In this document: positions 24,125-37,172 of the stretch, piece by piece
Position numbering within the stretch: the stretch's first letter is position 1
Layout of the letters: each line of letters opens with the position of its first letter
Origin: Steinernema hermaphroditum
Taxonomy: Eukaryota > Nematoda > Chromadorea > Rhabditida > Steinernematidae
Assembly (NCBI GenBank): GCA_030435675.1
Contig: CM059625.1
Location: 992,001-1,056,000 of the forward strand
Length of the DNA stretch: 64,000 nt
Reading direction: 5' to 3'
The notes under the pieces: model-generated
What the model saw: only the letters and a program-made list of their open reading frames with translations
The model's database searches: none
Told to the model about the DNA's origin: nothing
Made by a program: the position numbers and the translations under genes

Positions 24125-25420
24125 ATGGCCGATCCACCGCCTTTCTCGGGTGAATCCATACCTGATCCACAGCTTCCTCCAGGAGAAAATCTCGATGCCC
24201 TACCTCCCACCTTAGGAGAAACCGCACATGATCTACCGCTCCCTTTAGTGGAAAATGTAGCCAACGCAGGAAAAACCGCGGCCGAAGCACCCTGTCCAGT
24301 AAAGCCGATTGTGGAGACGCCACCCGGTCTACAAGCTGAGACTGTCGCCGCCGAAGAACACAGTCATGTGTCCAAGACCAAAAAAAAGGCCAAGAAATCA
24401 TACGAAAGCGTCGTCGCTCTTCTGGCCCAGAACCAAGAAGTTGCGTACGAACTCGAGATGGCTCAAAACCAAATCGATGAAGACCGAACGCAGTTTCGTC
24501 AAGCAGTGGCTGACGTGCACAGAAAACATCGAAAGCAGCTCAAAACGCTTTTCGACCGACGTAATATACTTCTGCAGAATGTACCGAACTTTTGGAGAAC
24601 GGCTGTAAGATATTATTCAGTTAATTTCATTTGACATAGTGATTCATTCAGGTCAAGAACCATCCTATCATTGGAAGCATTTTGACAGAAGCTGACAAAG
24701 ATTTCTTTCGTTACGTCACTCGTGTGGAGGTATATATTTTAGATATTACAGTGCTTGCGAAGCTGTTTGGTGTATTAGATGACTGAGTTAGAACATGTTC
24801 AGTTGCTGACAACCAGAAGCAATTTGATTTCATTTTTCTTTCGTTTCTACTCTATGTCTTATAGGTCGACTCACGTGAAGAGAATGTGTTTAACTTCAAG
24901 ATCCGCTTCCACTTGGATTACAACCCATACCTTGAAAACAAAGTGATTATGAAGGACTTCCATTTAACCGCTTGCCCACAGTTCTGTCGTGTGACGAACT
25001 TAAAATTCAAGAAAAATGTGTTGGACGAATTCAAGTTTTTGGATAAGGTAATACTTCAGATACTGGCGATATCGATGATTTCTTGAAGCTAAACTTAACT
25101 GTTAATCATTTCAGAAGCGCTCTTCACGAAGTTTTATTGGGTACAAATCGTTCTTTGCTTGGCTGACGGACAACAAAACTCCTCGACGTGACGACATCGC
25201 TCATGTATGATCCTTCAACTGAGTAACTGTTGACTCATTGGCTATCTTTCAGTACTTCCGCTTCGACCTGCAACTTAACCCAATGTACTATTATGTTAAC
25301 AAGCCTGTTCATCTAGAAGGCACTACAAAGAAAAAATGCCATCATAAGACAAAGTATCCGGTATCAGTTAAGCGGGAAGTGAAGAAAAGGAAGAAGCGTG
25401 GACGACGCCCACGGAAGTAG
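24125..25420 (+). CDS. SET: SET/NAP-family histone chaperone
   Basis: Five exons in phase (24125-24604, 24652-24729, 24865-25047, 25115-25204, 25253-25420) encode about 332 residues. The first ~100 residues are proline-rich and unconserved (MADPPPFSGES). A long helix typical of the family follows (ALLAQNQEVAYELEMAQNQ to LFDRRNILLQ), then VPNFWRTA, NHPIIGSIL, RYVTRVEV and YNPYLENKVIMKDFHL, which match the NAP 'earmuff' domain of SET/TAF-I. Members bind histones and inhibit PP2A in the nucleus. The usual acidic C-terminal tail is absent; instead the protein ends in a lysine/arginine cluster (KREVKKRKKRGRRPRK) that could be a nuclear signal or DNA-binding tail. The TAG stop is followed by AT-rich sequence. 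Confidence 0.85.
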
Positions 25421-27489
25421 TTATCCTAAATAGTAACGTTCGGAAAAGACATATATCACGAACATTTCGTACATTATCGACGCATATATACCCTCTGATC
25501 TCCATGTTCGATTTATTACTTTTTGATTAACCAGATTTGTTTTTGTTTGTGAAAATAGATAGTTTGTAAAATGAAAAAACCGTGCTGTTGCATTTGTCCT
25601 TTTCTTGTATTTAGTTCCAGATTTAAAAATAGTAGCCCCGCCTGCGTTCAGCTCTATAGTTCCCGTTTTTAATGCAGTCTGTTGGGAGACTTTTGGTCAT
25701 CTTAAATAGTGTGAAATCTACAGCCTATGAAGAATGTTAGCTTCAGCGTTGGTCAGACAGCAAACCCTGTGGCAGTTGTGAGTATTCCGGCTTCCAGAGG
25801 GAATTGGGACACCCGGAAGCCGTAGTCCCACCACCGCTGACAACAAGATGTCCAACGCCAGGAATCCGGGTGCGTGCGATGTCATACCGAAGGTCGCCGA
25901 TGCTCTGAGGACGCCACCACTGACGAAAACGCAACTTCTGGACCAGGGACTCATCTTTTCGAAGCATATGCGAGCTCAGAAGCGTCCGCTGTGCCGCAAA
26001 CGCCCGAGAAGAAGAAGTTTCACCGCCATTTCCGGAGATGCGCGATTCCCAGATGCCCCGTGAAGCGCGCCGTCTACGACCGGTTCGACATCAACACCAC
26101 GCCAGGAATTAAGCCGTCTACAAGTGATATCCTCTGTTGTCTATTTTCGGTGTCATACAAGGCGTAACGCCTTTGATTCATGAAGTAAAGTAAAGAAAAG
26201 TAGCTTCAGCGTTACGATGGAAATGGCTGCATATCCGTATTACGTGTTGCATGCAAACTGGTGCGATTGAGCATTTGCACACATTGTGATCTTAAATTAC
26301 TAATTTGTTGTATTGTCAATCTATACGATTTGACCTTTCCTGGATAATTTGATGCAGAAATAGATAAGTGCTGATGATTTGATTTTTGCGAATGAAGTTC
26401 GTTGCCAGGTGACCATAATTCGACTGACAGTAACTTCACGGATAAATCAAATGCATAAGCATCAGCCGCTGTAATTGGACCGAGCAACAATCATTCATCT
26501 TGCTTCATGAAAAAAGACCACCTGCAAACACGCAATGGCTTTGTTTAATCAATCCACATTTGCAACTGGTTCGTTCGGAACACATTTACTTTTGTCTATG
26601 TGTTACCTTTCAAATTTTTGTGAAAAACCTCGCCTTGTAAGCAGTCACATCGGGCTGGATTTACTTGCTCTCAAGTCAACAACGTTTACCTGAATGATCG
26701 TTCTCATATCGTTATAAACGTATCTTTTTTTTTGGTGGTTCATCATAGACAAACTACTCTCCACTACTTGTTCATCGTCATCTTTTTTTGGCATCTCTAA
26801 CGACCTAAAAAGCGTTTGCATTGTTCTACAAAATTCGACAAACAATTGCCAAATTCTACAAGAGCTCTTAAGTGAAACTTCACAGAAAAAAATTACACAA
26901 AAAATTGCACAAAAAAGGAGGTAGATTAACGTCGCATTAGGAGAGGAGGGGATTACGCGATGCGGATGTTCCCATCGTTCCATTGTTGCCTCTTTCGTGC
27001 GCACAGCTTTTCACTCAATTAGGTGCCTCGAGGCGACAGTCCATCGGCCGGCCGTCACTGTCGCTTCAGGCGAAATTGTCACCACGTTTTCCTCATCCGT
27101 TTTCACCTGTTTCCCACTCATCCTCAACCACAAAAACTACCTCAACCGCAGATACCAGCCACGGCTGATGCTCATCGAAGGCCGCAGACGTTAATTATAG
27201 ATCGCCTCATGCCGTGCTGACAACCACAATTACCCTTTACCTGATATTACCGTCTCTGGAGCAGCGTGCCAACTACCGTTACGACAATCATTACTATAAT
27301 TATAATCATAAGTTTGTCGCGCGCACGGCCTTCAACAACGCGCGCGGCGATTGCGCGCATGTTCATTCCTTATTTTGCGCCCGGTGGCGGTTTCGAATGG
27401 CCACCCCGAAACGGGTTCCATCCGCGTCGTCGCTTTCCGAGGAGGAGGCGATTCGGGGGATTAAGCCATCGGGTGGCGCAATTTGATTA
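25421..27489. other. Intergenic; holds repeat copy C and the upstream region of a candidate exon
   Basis: Apart from the dispersed repeat at 25.75-25.84 kb there is no firm feature. The plus-strand frame that continues from the repeat to about 26165 is protein-like (VPQTPEKKKFHRHFRRCAIP) but has no splice context. 27000-27480 is CG-richer and precedes a possible first exon at 27490. Confidence 0.3.
25750..25840 (-). repeat. Dispersed repeat, copy C (inverted, short)
   Basis: The minus strand here reads GGGACTACGGCTTCC, then GGGTGTCCCAATTCCCTCTG and GGAAGCCGG, matching the core of copies A and B. Similarity fades on both sides. On the plus strand the peptide GTPGSRSPTTA resembles GTPGSRSSTVS of copy A. 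Confidence 0.5.
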
Positions 27490-27535
27490 ATGATGGACTT
27501 CGGGGACGACTGGCTACGCGATGACGACTCCGTCG
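27490..27535 (+). CDS. Candidate distal first exon (MMDFGDDWLRDDDSV)
   Basis: ATGATGGACTTCGGG opens a short acidic peptide and ends in a usable donor (GTCG|GTGCGT) in phase 1. It follows a 500-bp CG-richer stretch that resembles a promoter. In the same strand, the next gene's first exon at 41298/41339 has a TTTCAG acceptor that is open in the matching phase, so this could be a distal first exon separated by a 13.8-kb intron. The evidence is only composition and phase; chance is a real alternative. Confidence 0.2.
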
Positions 27536-30500
27536 GTGCGTTTTGTAGGAATGTGACTTCGGTCTGGATTCTTCATTTTGCGCTATCAGTTTGTTCCTTG
27601 TACTACTAATTAGATGTATAAATTATCTACTAATAAGCAAAACGAATATAGCTTTTTGATCAAAATGACAGAATCCTTATTTAGTGAAGATCCCTTTGCA
27701 GATTAATGATGTTCCGTTCTGTCATTTCTTTAAAACATTCTGTGTGCCACATTTTTACGATTGGACGAAATTCTGAACAAAATTGAGCTAAATGTAGCTT
27801 AGATGCCTCCCTTCATCTGGTCACTTCCTTCTGAGAGAAAAGTTTGTACGTGCTGTTCTGTACGATGGAAATGTTTTTTCCTGTTTTTGACTTTGCTTTA
27901 TGATACATTAGACCCCCTAATGTGCGGCTATGTTTCCTGGTTTTAACACCCTGCCCTGTTCTCATTTGTCCTGGTGCAAATCGTTTTATCTCTTCTCGTT
28001 ATTATTTCCATTTCGTTTATTCGCTTATTATTATTCGTAATTCGTTTATTCGTAATGCATTTTCTGAAGACGCCGGATTTCTTTGAATTTATTACTCAGT
28101 TAACGCGTTTGAGTTCGGAGAGATTGAGATTGAACCAGAGACAAATGTTTCATTACGTTGTTGCGTAACCTGATTTGTTGCTGTTTTTTACCGCTCTCGG
28201 TGGATTATTGAAGAGAAACGGAGAGTTGATACAGTTCGCGATTTTGTACTTCGTTCATTTGAAATTGATCCCAAGGCTGATCTGAAATTACACAGATATT
28301 CAACAACAACACATTCGGATGGTTTTTAATATTCCGTCAACAAACGATGAATACCTATGGAAAGGATGATCATGTCATATTTATGCTTACTTATGTTATT
28401 TTATGTGTATCTTGATTTTCAACTAATTTGTTTCGTTATATGAAACTGATTTCGAAAGTTATAGCAACGTAGCGTATGCCTACGAGACCACACTCTATAT
28501 TTGACGCAACGATTTTTTTCTGGATTAACCTATCTCTCACCTACAAAAACAACTCATCCCCCGCTTCTTCACCCCATTTGTTGATATCCCTCGCCATTGC
28601 ACTCCCGGAAAGGGTCAAGTGAGCGACAGGATTAGCGTGTCGTGCGTGTGTGTTTGCGCCCTCATGCGCGTTTGCCGATCAGCTTGACCTGTGCCCACTT
28701 TAAGCGCGCGGCGAAGGCGGCCCGCTGCGACCAAGTGCGACAAGTCTAAAGTGAGGGGGAAGCGGATGTGCTTCAAGGAGGTGAATGCGTTGCTTGATGG
28801 GATTTAGTTTCAAGTTGACAAATATAGTTGCGACGATCGGTAAATATGGTAGTTGCACCGGTCTTGTTTACTAAGTACCAATGTCATTCAGCCATGTTGC
28901 AAATGCTGTCTTTTTCATAAAGAGAGCTATTAATAGCATTTTCTTTAAGCATACAACATTGTACACTACGTGATAATCTCGAAGTCGGAAGATGGATGGA
29001 TAATCCGGGTCATCCTGATCAACTCGGAGAAGCCTAAAATCCGGTAGAGTTCAAGAAAACGACCAAGAGGATTTACACTTCACGAGAAGTGATTCGAAAA
29101 GTCCATCAGTTCAATGCTCTAAATGGCAGCAATCTCTATAAAGTGGGCACTGCGTAATTTGATCATCGTATGATGCACTCATGCACTCGCAAACTTTCTT
29201 CGGTAAGTCCAGTACAAGGACTGGAAACCGAGAACACCAGTCACCGCTATTTCAACCCAATTTCTTGTTTTTGCGCTCTTATCATCAGTTAGCTATGTCT
29301 ACCAGAAGGGCGTTCAACGAAAGAATATTATCTTACCAGAGTTCGCTGCCACAAAATCAACAGCCGATCTTGGGCGCTCAGTGATAATTTGCTGAGATAT
29401 GCTAAGCTAAAACCAAAGCGCAAATAAAAATATTTTTATTTTCGCTTTAGTGGCTGCTAATCGTGTAAAATAATCCTGGACTGGTCAAAGGTGATCACAT
29501 TATGCTAGTATGCCAATCGCGCTATATCGCACTTGTTACTGCTGGTGGCGAGTTGTGGTCAGTGGTTGTTAAGCAAAGGTTTGGTGAGTTTTAGACTTGT
29601 TAAACATGCCGCACGTTGGATATAGTCTATTAAGTCTATTAAAAGAAGCTTATTTGGGCAGATTTTAGTCAATTTTTTACTTTCTGCTACCTGATGAACG
29701 AGCGTTTTCAATGAAAACTGTTATCGTATCCTATCAGCAATTTCCTCATAAAACTACTGATGCAGTCGACACGACAAGCATATTGGCTTAGCGCTTCCCA
29801 CTTAATAACCTTTGATGTGATAAGCGTATAAACGCTGCTCTTCCGAGAGGCAACTCAGCAACACCACTGCTATCAGGTAGCAAGCATTCAACGGTCATTT
29901 CAATAATGTACTGTTTTTTTTGTTGACTAGGCATTTTGTGCATTTTTACTTTCAAAGTACTCGTGCACACAATTCGTATAACAGACCGAAGATGTGAGGC
30001 ATCTCCGGATTCCATTTTGCTTAAAAACTGTTTTCTGATTGTGGCTCTCTAAATGTGTCTTCACCGTTCAAACAGTAAACAATGGCCATCTAGCAACGGC
30101 AGGCAACCGACCACCGCCGAGTGATTACATCAATAAAAAGCTTAACGACACCGACTGCCGCTCGGGCAAAGGTCTCCCTTTGTATTTTTATGTTCTACCT
30201 CCATCAATTCCAATGTCGACCGGCGGCATCTACGTTTGCTTTTCCCATATTAGCCCTTGGCGCGCTTCCGCCGACTGTGTGTGGACGTACCGAGTGACAG
30301 TTTCGGCGACGACAACGACCAGGCTGTTGGTAATTATACGCTGTTGACTGTACGCGGACCCTCGCTCGGTCCAGTGCCGGCTGTATATCGTAATTAATTC
30401 TTCGAGTTGTGAGTTGTTGTTGTTACCGTAAGACGGGTTGTTTTGACCGTCTCGCTTCTGTGTTCATGTTTCAGACAGTAGGGATGAAACTGCATCTGCC

Positions 30501-33500
30501 TGTGATTGATCTACAGTTCCGGTTGAGTCGACGAGGGTGCGACTTTATAATCGTCAGAGATCTGCTCTGCTCTTTTGGATGCATTCAATTAGGTCGTTCG
30601 TGAGTTTTTATCACTCGTCATTTCAAATCGCCACTTTTCTAAATTTCCTAAACACTAGTTGCTCTCGTAGACGATGGCGTATCATTACGATGTATTGCTG
30701 TCACGCTTTATCAGCTTCGGGTACCATATGATGCCGTGCCTAAACTCTTCTGTGTTATAGGTTTTCAGGCATTAAGTAAGCATGTATGAGATATCTAGAA
30801 TAGCTTTGCAGAACTGTTCCAATCACAGTTTTGTCTTCCAATGTGATCTTATTCCTGGCTTTTGTAATGTTCATTTCACTACTGTCTCAGAAAAATGAAG
30901 AAGCTGTTCAAACTTAGCGTGTTCCCAATTATGATTGATCTTGTGTTACGTTGGTTCAATGTCAAATCGCCCTATTAATCTGCAGCTTTTTGTGAATTCA
31001 ATTTGACTGCGCTGGTGATCCAGACATAAAACGTTTTAGTGAGTGGTTGGTTTTTGATGTCTTCTTTGCAACAGGAATAAGTTAGCCTTAACAAACCTTT
31101 CTACTTGAGAACAAAAATTTTAGAAAGTCCGTAACAAAAGATGGAAGCAACAGGTTTACGACATAAGCTGCTCAAGATGAAACTATTGCTTTTTTGGAAT
31201 AAAAAATTTTTACTTATAAAAGGTATTTGAAACAGGATGTGCTTCTGAATGTGTTTGCAATCCTTTCATTCATGCCAACAATACCTGAATATCCGTAAAT
31301 TAGCTCAACCAACTCCATATGTAAGCGTGCACATCCACATATCCGCGCCACTCCCCACGATTTCCCTCTGCTTCCCCTTTCACTAGCCACCGTCAAATGG
31401 GTTCGACCACCACGACAGTCGCCACCGGTCGGTTCGCATTCCAAGTAGCGCAAAAATTTTCAGTTTCACCTTTTCGCGCGAAATGGAATGTGTTGCCTGC
31501 CGTTCGAGATCTTATCGTTCCGGCATTTGCCGTCGTCACTGTCTCGCTCTTTCTTCCCCTATCCACGCAAACTGCCCTCCGTTGTGTTCTAATTAAATCA
31601 CCGTGCGCTCATCCTTGCGCGGTTTTCCTTCCGTCCGCTTTGTCTCGAATATCCTCAGTTTTATAATAATCGCTTTCGTTTTCATTTGAGGCATCAATTC
31701 GTTTCTTTGCAAATTAAGTATTGTACCGCAACCCTAGGAGTACCTTATTATCAGTTTGTTTTTCACTATTTTTCTTTGACTGGGGCAGTATTACCTCATA
31801 TGTCAAGGTGACCTTGTTTTTGCGCGCCCTAAGTGCTTTTCCAAAAAATAAACTCGCTCGACCTACATAAGACCAATGGGCAATTTCGGACTTATTTTCT
31901 TGGAGAAAATGAAACATCATAATCACATGAAAGTAAGAAAGATGGTAAGCTTGCTTCATCTTAACCAATCATAACACAATGGACGATAAGCGACGGTGCT
32001 TTAGAAGAATAACAATGATAATATCATGCCCTGGTGATTCCTGCAGCTCCTTTCCTTACATGCATCTGTTACTGCTCCGTGCTATCCGCTACCCCAAGGG
32101 GTCCCTCATTTATCAGAACACTCTTGCATGAAAGATTAATTGCATTCCGAGTTAAAATGCAACAATTCATCCATCTTGAACATTCCCTTTGTCACTCAAA
32201 ATTCTTTGCAAAACAATCGGAAATTCATTAGTTTTTTTACTGCGAAGACGAGGCATACACTTGAAGGCACGGACACCGTTATAAATACAAATATTTATAC
32301 TTTTTATAGGGGCGGACAACGCTTTCTCACCGGATAGTTAACAGAGGTCATTCGTCTTCTCTTAATTGTTCGAACCTTCTGCGGCAACTGGTATTGTCGC
32401 CATCGCGCCGAATCACAAACGCTGTTTTGTGTTGTTGTTTTGCGGAATGTGTCAGTCAACGAGATGATCACTTTCATACCGACGTGGTAACGGTCGCGTT
32501 TTTATACGATTATCCACGGTTGGGAAGTGTTTTGTTTCAAGGTTGTACTGACTACGTAATGTTTACTGTCTCCGAATGTCGGATTTTCCTTTGCCAACTT
32601 CTCACTTTCACTTGAACCGTGATTATGTTTATCTATCCCTATTTTGTACCAAAAAAAAACCAAAAGTGGCGAGTATTGTGTGCACACAGACGTCAATTGG
32701 GTACGCGTGCGATGTTTGTCTGCGATCTTTTACTTCTTCTAGGAAGCGCAAGTTTGCTGCATTTGTTAGTACCAAGAAAATTCTTAAAACAATTTTGCAC
32801 CTTTGATTTTAGCAACTTTGGGTACATATTGCGATAGGTCATTCATGTCGCACGCCAAAAAGTGGACAACCCCAGGGAATTCCATTAAGATGACTATCAA
32901 CCCCGCTGGGTCTTCTCTCCAATGATACATTGTGAAAGACAATTTCACAAGCGAGCCTACCGTAGAACTGACGTGTACGCTCAGCAGCTCCCGAAACAGC
33001 CGCTTTGTCCCAGTGCTATTGCAGAAGCAAGGGCCGATGGACAACGGCGGCGCTTCTGATCACATGGAACCGGGTGTGTGCGCATCGTTTGCCTTTTGTT
33101 TACCAAAGGTATGATCGCAGCGGCGGTGGTCAAAACTTCTGTATTGTTAGGTGTAGCCACCAGTTAGCCAACCGTTCACTGAGGTCCACAGGCCGGAACG
33201 TCGCTGCTGCCGACGAACTCGTAACTTCGCCGGCTGTCCGCTAACTCGAGGCGCGAACGACTGCGCGCGGGTAGTCTATATTGTATAACACATGATGAAT
33301 AAACAGTCGGTTTGAGTTGGAAATTAAACTCAAACAGTGTGCTGCTTTGGGTGCGCATCTCAATTCTTTGCATTGACGCTTGCGCGCGGGAGAGCGCGAG
33401 TGACCGAATACAATGTGGCCCTCGCACCGAGCACCCACCGATATGGGTTCGCGTTGCGGACGAGGAACTTGACGTGAGTGGTTTAGGTTTCTGTTCCTTT

Positions 33501-34430
33501 TCCGGCCTCCATCGAAGGCTGAAAGCCCATGTTGATCATTTTTTGTTCGTGTGTGTTATAAAAAGACCAAACGCAGTATTTTATGTTTCTATGAAAATTT
33601 AAAATTTTTGCCCGACCTGAATAATTCAAAATTCTATCATATCTTCCTCATAGAGCGGAATTTAGCTAATCCATCATCGTGTTTTCCTCCAAGTCCCAAA
33701 GGAAACGATACCATCTCTTATCTTCGGTTGTTCTTGTGACTTATGCTGTCCTAAATCTGCCTCAGAACAAGTCAGATGCCAACAATATAATTTTACCCCT
33801 CGAAATACCATGAGCACTTCTATTTTGTCTAGTTCACATTGCGTAAATAGCCAGCGTTCTCCAGTTCCCGAGGTTCGGAAATGTTCCGAGCGCAGACGCA
33901 TTCAAGGAAGTTGCAATCAGCGCCGAGGGCGCCCGCGCGGTTGCCGTCGGTTCGTAGGTTATGAATATAATGAATTGGGACGGACGCGCTGCGATGATTT
34001 CAGTGCGCGATAAGCAATTCTCCCCTTTATCCGAGTCGATCCACAGAGACGTGTCGTCAACATTCCTTGTTTCTGTTCAAATCGTCATCGTTTCCTGTTC
34101 CCTTCCTTTCGGGTACTGAGAGGTCCACGCTAACGCGTTTCCGGAGCTTGTATGTCAATCTGATGACACCTGAAGACTGATGATTTTCTATCATAGCCGT
34201 ATTTGTAAAATGATGCAGATCACTGCTCTTTTCGTACATCTTTGTTGTTTTCTCTAATGTAGCGTTATTTCAATAGCCTTCTTGAATTTGTTTGCACTCC
34301 GTAAAAAAGATCGGTCAGTCCGATTAAAGTAGTCTACTGGTTACGGTTGGACGAGGTTATTTACCAAAATCCAAAAGCGCACTTCTAAAAAAGCAGTGAC
34401 AAAGAAGGCTTGCGTTTTGGGAGGTCGCAA
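27536..34430. other. Long gene-poor stretch
   Basis: No gene is supported on either strand. Frames are short and overlap in several phases. CG-richer islands at 30050-30350, 31300-31650 and 33000-33480 could be regulatory. One short frame at about 29074-29157 (REVIRKVHQFNALNGSNLYK) looks coding-like but stands alone. The stretch may be intergenic or one large intron. Confidence 0.35.
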
Positions 34431-34445
34431 CGTAGCGGTACCTAT

Positions 34446-34517
34446 CACTTGGGCGCAAATCACTTGGGCGCACGTTCACTTGGGCGCACGTTCACTTGGG
34501 CGCACATTTATTTGGGC
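34446..34517 (+). repeat. 16-bp minisatellite, left arm (about 4.5 units)
   Basis: Units of CACTTGGGCGCACGTT repeat from 34447 to about 34517, the last copies slightly changed (CACATT, TATTTGGGC). These are the reverse complement of the units in the right array at 34764-35017, so the two arrays can pair as an inverted repeat. Confidence 0.9.
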
Positions 34518-34524
34518 TTCGGGC

Positions 34525-34755
34525 TCGCTTAAAATCAATAGGCATAGTCTTAAGCCGGAGCCTAAGCCAAGCCTGGATGTTAGGCCAAGCACAAAAATGA
34601 ATAAGGGGCTCGCTTCGCTCGCCCGCAACCTCAAATATCTAGGCATAGTCCTAAGCCGGAGCCTAAGCCAAGCCGGGGTTTGCCTAGGCCATACCTGGAT
34701 GCTAGGCTGCACGTAAGATGAATACGTGGCTCGCTTCGCTCGCCCGCAACCTTAA
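34525..34755. repeat. Tandem duplication of ~110 bp between the minisatellite arms
   Basis: The segment with GGCATAGTCTTAAGCCGGAG, CCTAAGCCAAGCC, TGGATGTTAGGC and GGCTCGCTTCGCTCGCCCGC (about 34525-34628) is repeated with small changes at about 34640-34750 (GGCATAGTCCTAAGCCGGAG, TGGATGCTAGGC, GGCTCGCTTCGCTCGCCCGC). It forms the loop of the inverted array. Confidence 0.8.
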
Positions 34756-34763
34756 ATACATAT

Positions 34764-35017
34764 GCGCCCAAATGAACGTGCGCCCAAGTGAACGTGCGCC
34801 CAAGTGAACGTGCGCCCAAGTGAACGTGCGCCCAAGTGAACGTGCGCCCAAGTGAACGTGCGCCCAAGTGAACGTTGCGCCCAAGTGATCGTGCGCCCAA
34901 GTGAACGTGCGCCCAAGTGAACGTGCGCCCAAGTGAACGTGCGCCCAAGTGAATGTGCGCCCAAGTGAACGTTGCGCCCAAGTGAACGTGCGCCCAAGTG
35001 AACGTGCGCCCAAGTGT
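34764..35017 (-). repeat. 16-bp minisatellite, right arm (15 full units plus one partial)
   Basis: The unit GCGCCCAAGTGAACGT starts at 34764 and recurs every 16 bases to 35017; two units carry an extra T (17 bp) and a few have single substitutions. All three minus-strand frames remain open because 16 is not a multiple of three and no unit frame contains a stop, producing a spurious 16-residue protein repeat (LGARSLGRTFTWAHVH). There is no start context or splice evidence for translation. Confidence 0.95.
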
Positions 35018-36805
35018 AGTGCTCCGCAACGTAGCAGGTCGTACATTCTTCTTTCATAACAGCACGCTAAACGTTTTCTATGTACTGTACTTTCACATTC
35101 CCCTACGTGAAGCATTCTACAAAATCGGGACTGATTTTGTTTGCATTCGTGAACCGGCAATGCGTTCCATAAACAACCCGTGTTTTTAGCTCGCTGATCT
35201 TCGAAGCGCTCTGTTATGCAAATGAGCCACTCATATGACGCTCCGGTGCCGCCGTGTTCTGTCACACTTCGTTGCTAATCTTTAACGTATTTTGTTTATT
35301 GACAGTGCGATCGCTTCCGTCACGTTGTCGACCCAGCCTGTTGACCGTGAGTTCCACATTTGATCGCTTGGGTAAAACATGCGCTGGCGCATCTATTTAC
35401 GATTATACTGCGCTGACCATGATAGATAATCGAAAGAGCAAACAGTAATCCCTACGATTTCAAAAACAGAGCATAGGTGCCAAACACAAACAAATATAAC
35501 GGTGACAACTTGCGGATGGGCTGAGTAAGAGGTTGGTAAATGGTCGTATTTTTTCTGAGGGCCTTTTATAAATTTCCTTTGCCCATAGGACGCGGTCAAA
35601 ATGCGTTATGCCTCATTGATGTGAAGCGTTGCTTTTTAGTTCTACGCGCACGATTGTCAGATGAGCTAAAGAAACGAGTTTACTGTTCGCAAGGCTGGTC
35701 TGAAATGGAACCTCAGTGAATTATGTGCTCAATTGTCTTGCTGTCAACAACTGTCCGACGTGTGATCGCTGTCTTATCTCTTGCCTGTCTCGAATAAACA
35801 CAGACGTTTTATGGATTTCAAGGACAATGTTTGTTTTATGGTTTTCCGTAGATCTCTTTAAGTGATCATGATCGTTGTAATTAACATATATACTCAAAGA
35901 TGGCGCCGCCTCTAGAACGATGTAATTTAGAATATAATTTGAAATGCTGCTTGCAATCAGCCCGTCACAACAAACTCTTTACTGCAAACATCGCGGAATT
36001 GTGACTTTAGAGAAACCATTGTGCGACCTTCTTCCAGTCCAGTTGAAAATTCTCACTCAATACTACTTTATGACCTGTTTTCTCGTTCACAAAATTTAAC
36101 TGTAAAGTTCATATTTCTTATCACTTCCGTTTGACGTGATATTACTAAAGGACAACATTCATAAGATAGCTGTTAACTACTTCACTTGTTTATAGTACAA
36201 TTTACACGAAATGGGTTACGTTTGTTTAATTTTTCACTGATGGGTCTAGAGACTATCGATAACATATGATATCTTTATGATTTTCGCTCGTAAACCGTTG
36301 ATTAGCTCATGGGCCGCTTTTGAATACGTGTTTCCAAAAATGTCGTTGTTTTTGGGGCGTTCTCACATGACCGCTTCTGTGCCACTGTATTTCGCATTCG
36401 AACTCGGTCGTTTTACAGCCTTCTGTATGCGTCAATAGCAGAATTGCGTATACGATGTTCGATTCTTTACATCTTATCGGCAAGTGCCGATGAGCGTACT
36501 TCGCAGTTCGCTCAAAATCGTATCTTATCACTCGTGGCCCAAGCGGACCAAGGGTTAGAGAGCGGTGCGCGCCTTTCAACACGCCTGGCCGCCTGTTCGG
36601 AAGTGTGCGCAGTGAAACTGACCCCGAACGCGAGTACTCTTTGTGCTAATCGCTCTTTGCCCCGTGCTGCTATAAGCTGCTTTCGCACTAATCGCTTTTT
36701 TGCCCAAAACACCAGTCAGCCAAACTGTCTCTGTGTGAACGGAATGTCAATCGCTTCCTTCTGCGTGCAAATATCTATTTTTAAAATAGCTTAAAAAACA
36801 GGCGC

Positions 36806-37172
36806 TTTGTAGTCTGCCAAGTAACTCAGCAGCTGGTCGCCGATAGATCTTTTAAGCCTTTTGTTTCAGAAGCGGGTCACAAGGAAGATGATTTTTGTAT
36901 GATATGTAGGACATGAAAAATGTTCTACGGCTATGAATTTCTTTGTTCCGTAACTCATGTTAATGCACATCAGGGCAAGGTACCTTATCTTCAACAAAAA
37001 CGTAACTTGCGCTTGCAATCATGAGATAAAACATAATAGATTAGGGCATGATAGATTTGAAGCTGCGTTTAAGGGGGACTTTTAGTACTGTAAACAGACA
37101 TGTAGTCTACCCAGTAAGTCAGTGCTTTGCTCTGATAAGGAAGTTAAGCCTTTTGTTTCAGAAGTGCCCTTT
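36806..37172 (+). repeat. Local duplication of a ~70-bp segment
   Basis: The segment at 36811-36880 (GTAGTCTGCCAAGTAACTCAG, then TTAAGCCTTTTGTTTCAGAAG) recurs at 37102-37167 (GTAGTCTACCCAGTAAGTCAG, then TTAAGCCTTTTGTTTCAGAAG), about 290 bp apart and in the same orientation. Confidence 0.6.

Noticed and set aside
29074..29157. Short coding-like frame (REVIRKVHQFNALNGSNLYK) as a transposase relic
   Set aside because: It is too short to assign and neighbouring frames are broken; no element ends are visible.
34702..35265. Long minus-strand frame encoding a 16-residue repeat protein
   Set aside because: It is produced by the 16-bp minisatellite, which is open in all three frames; there is no start, splice or composition support.
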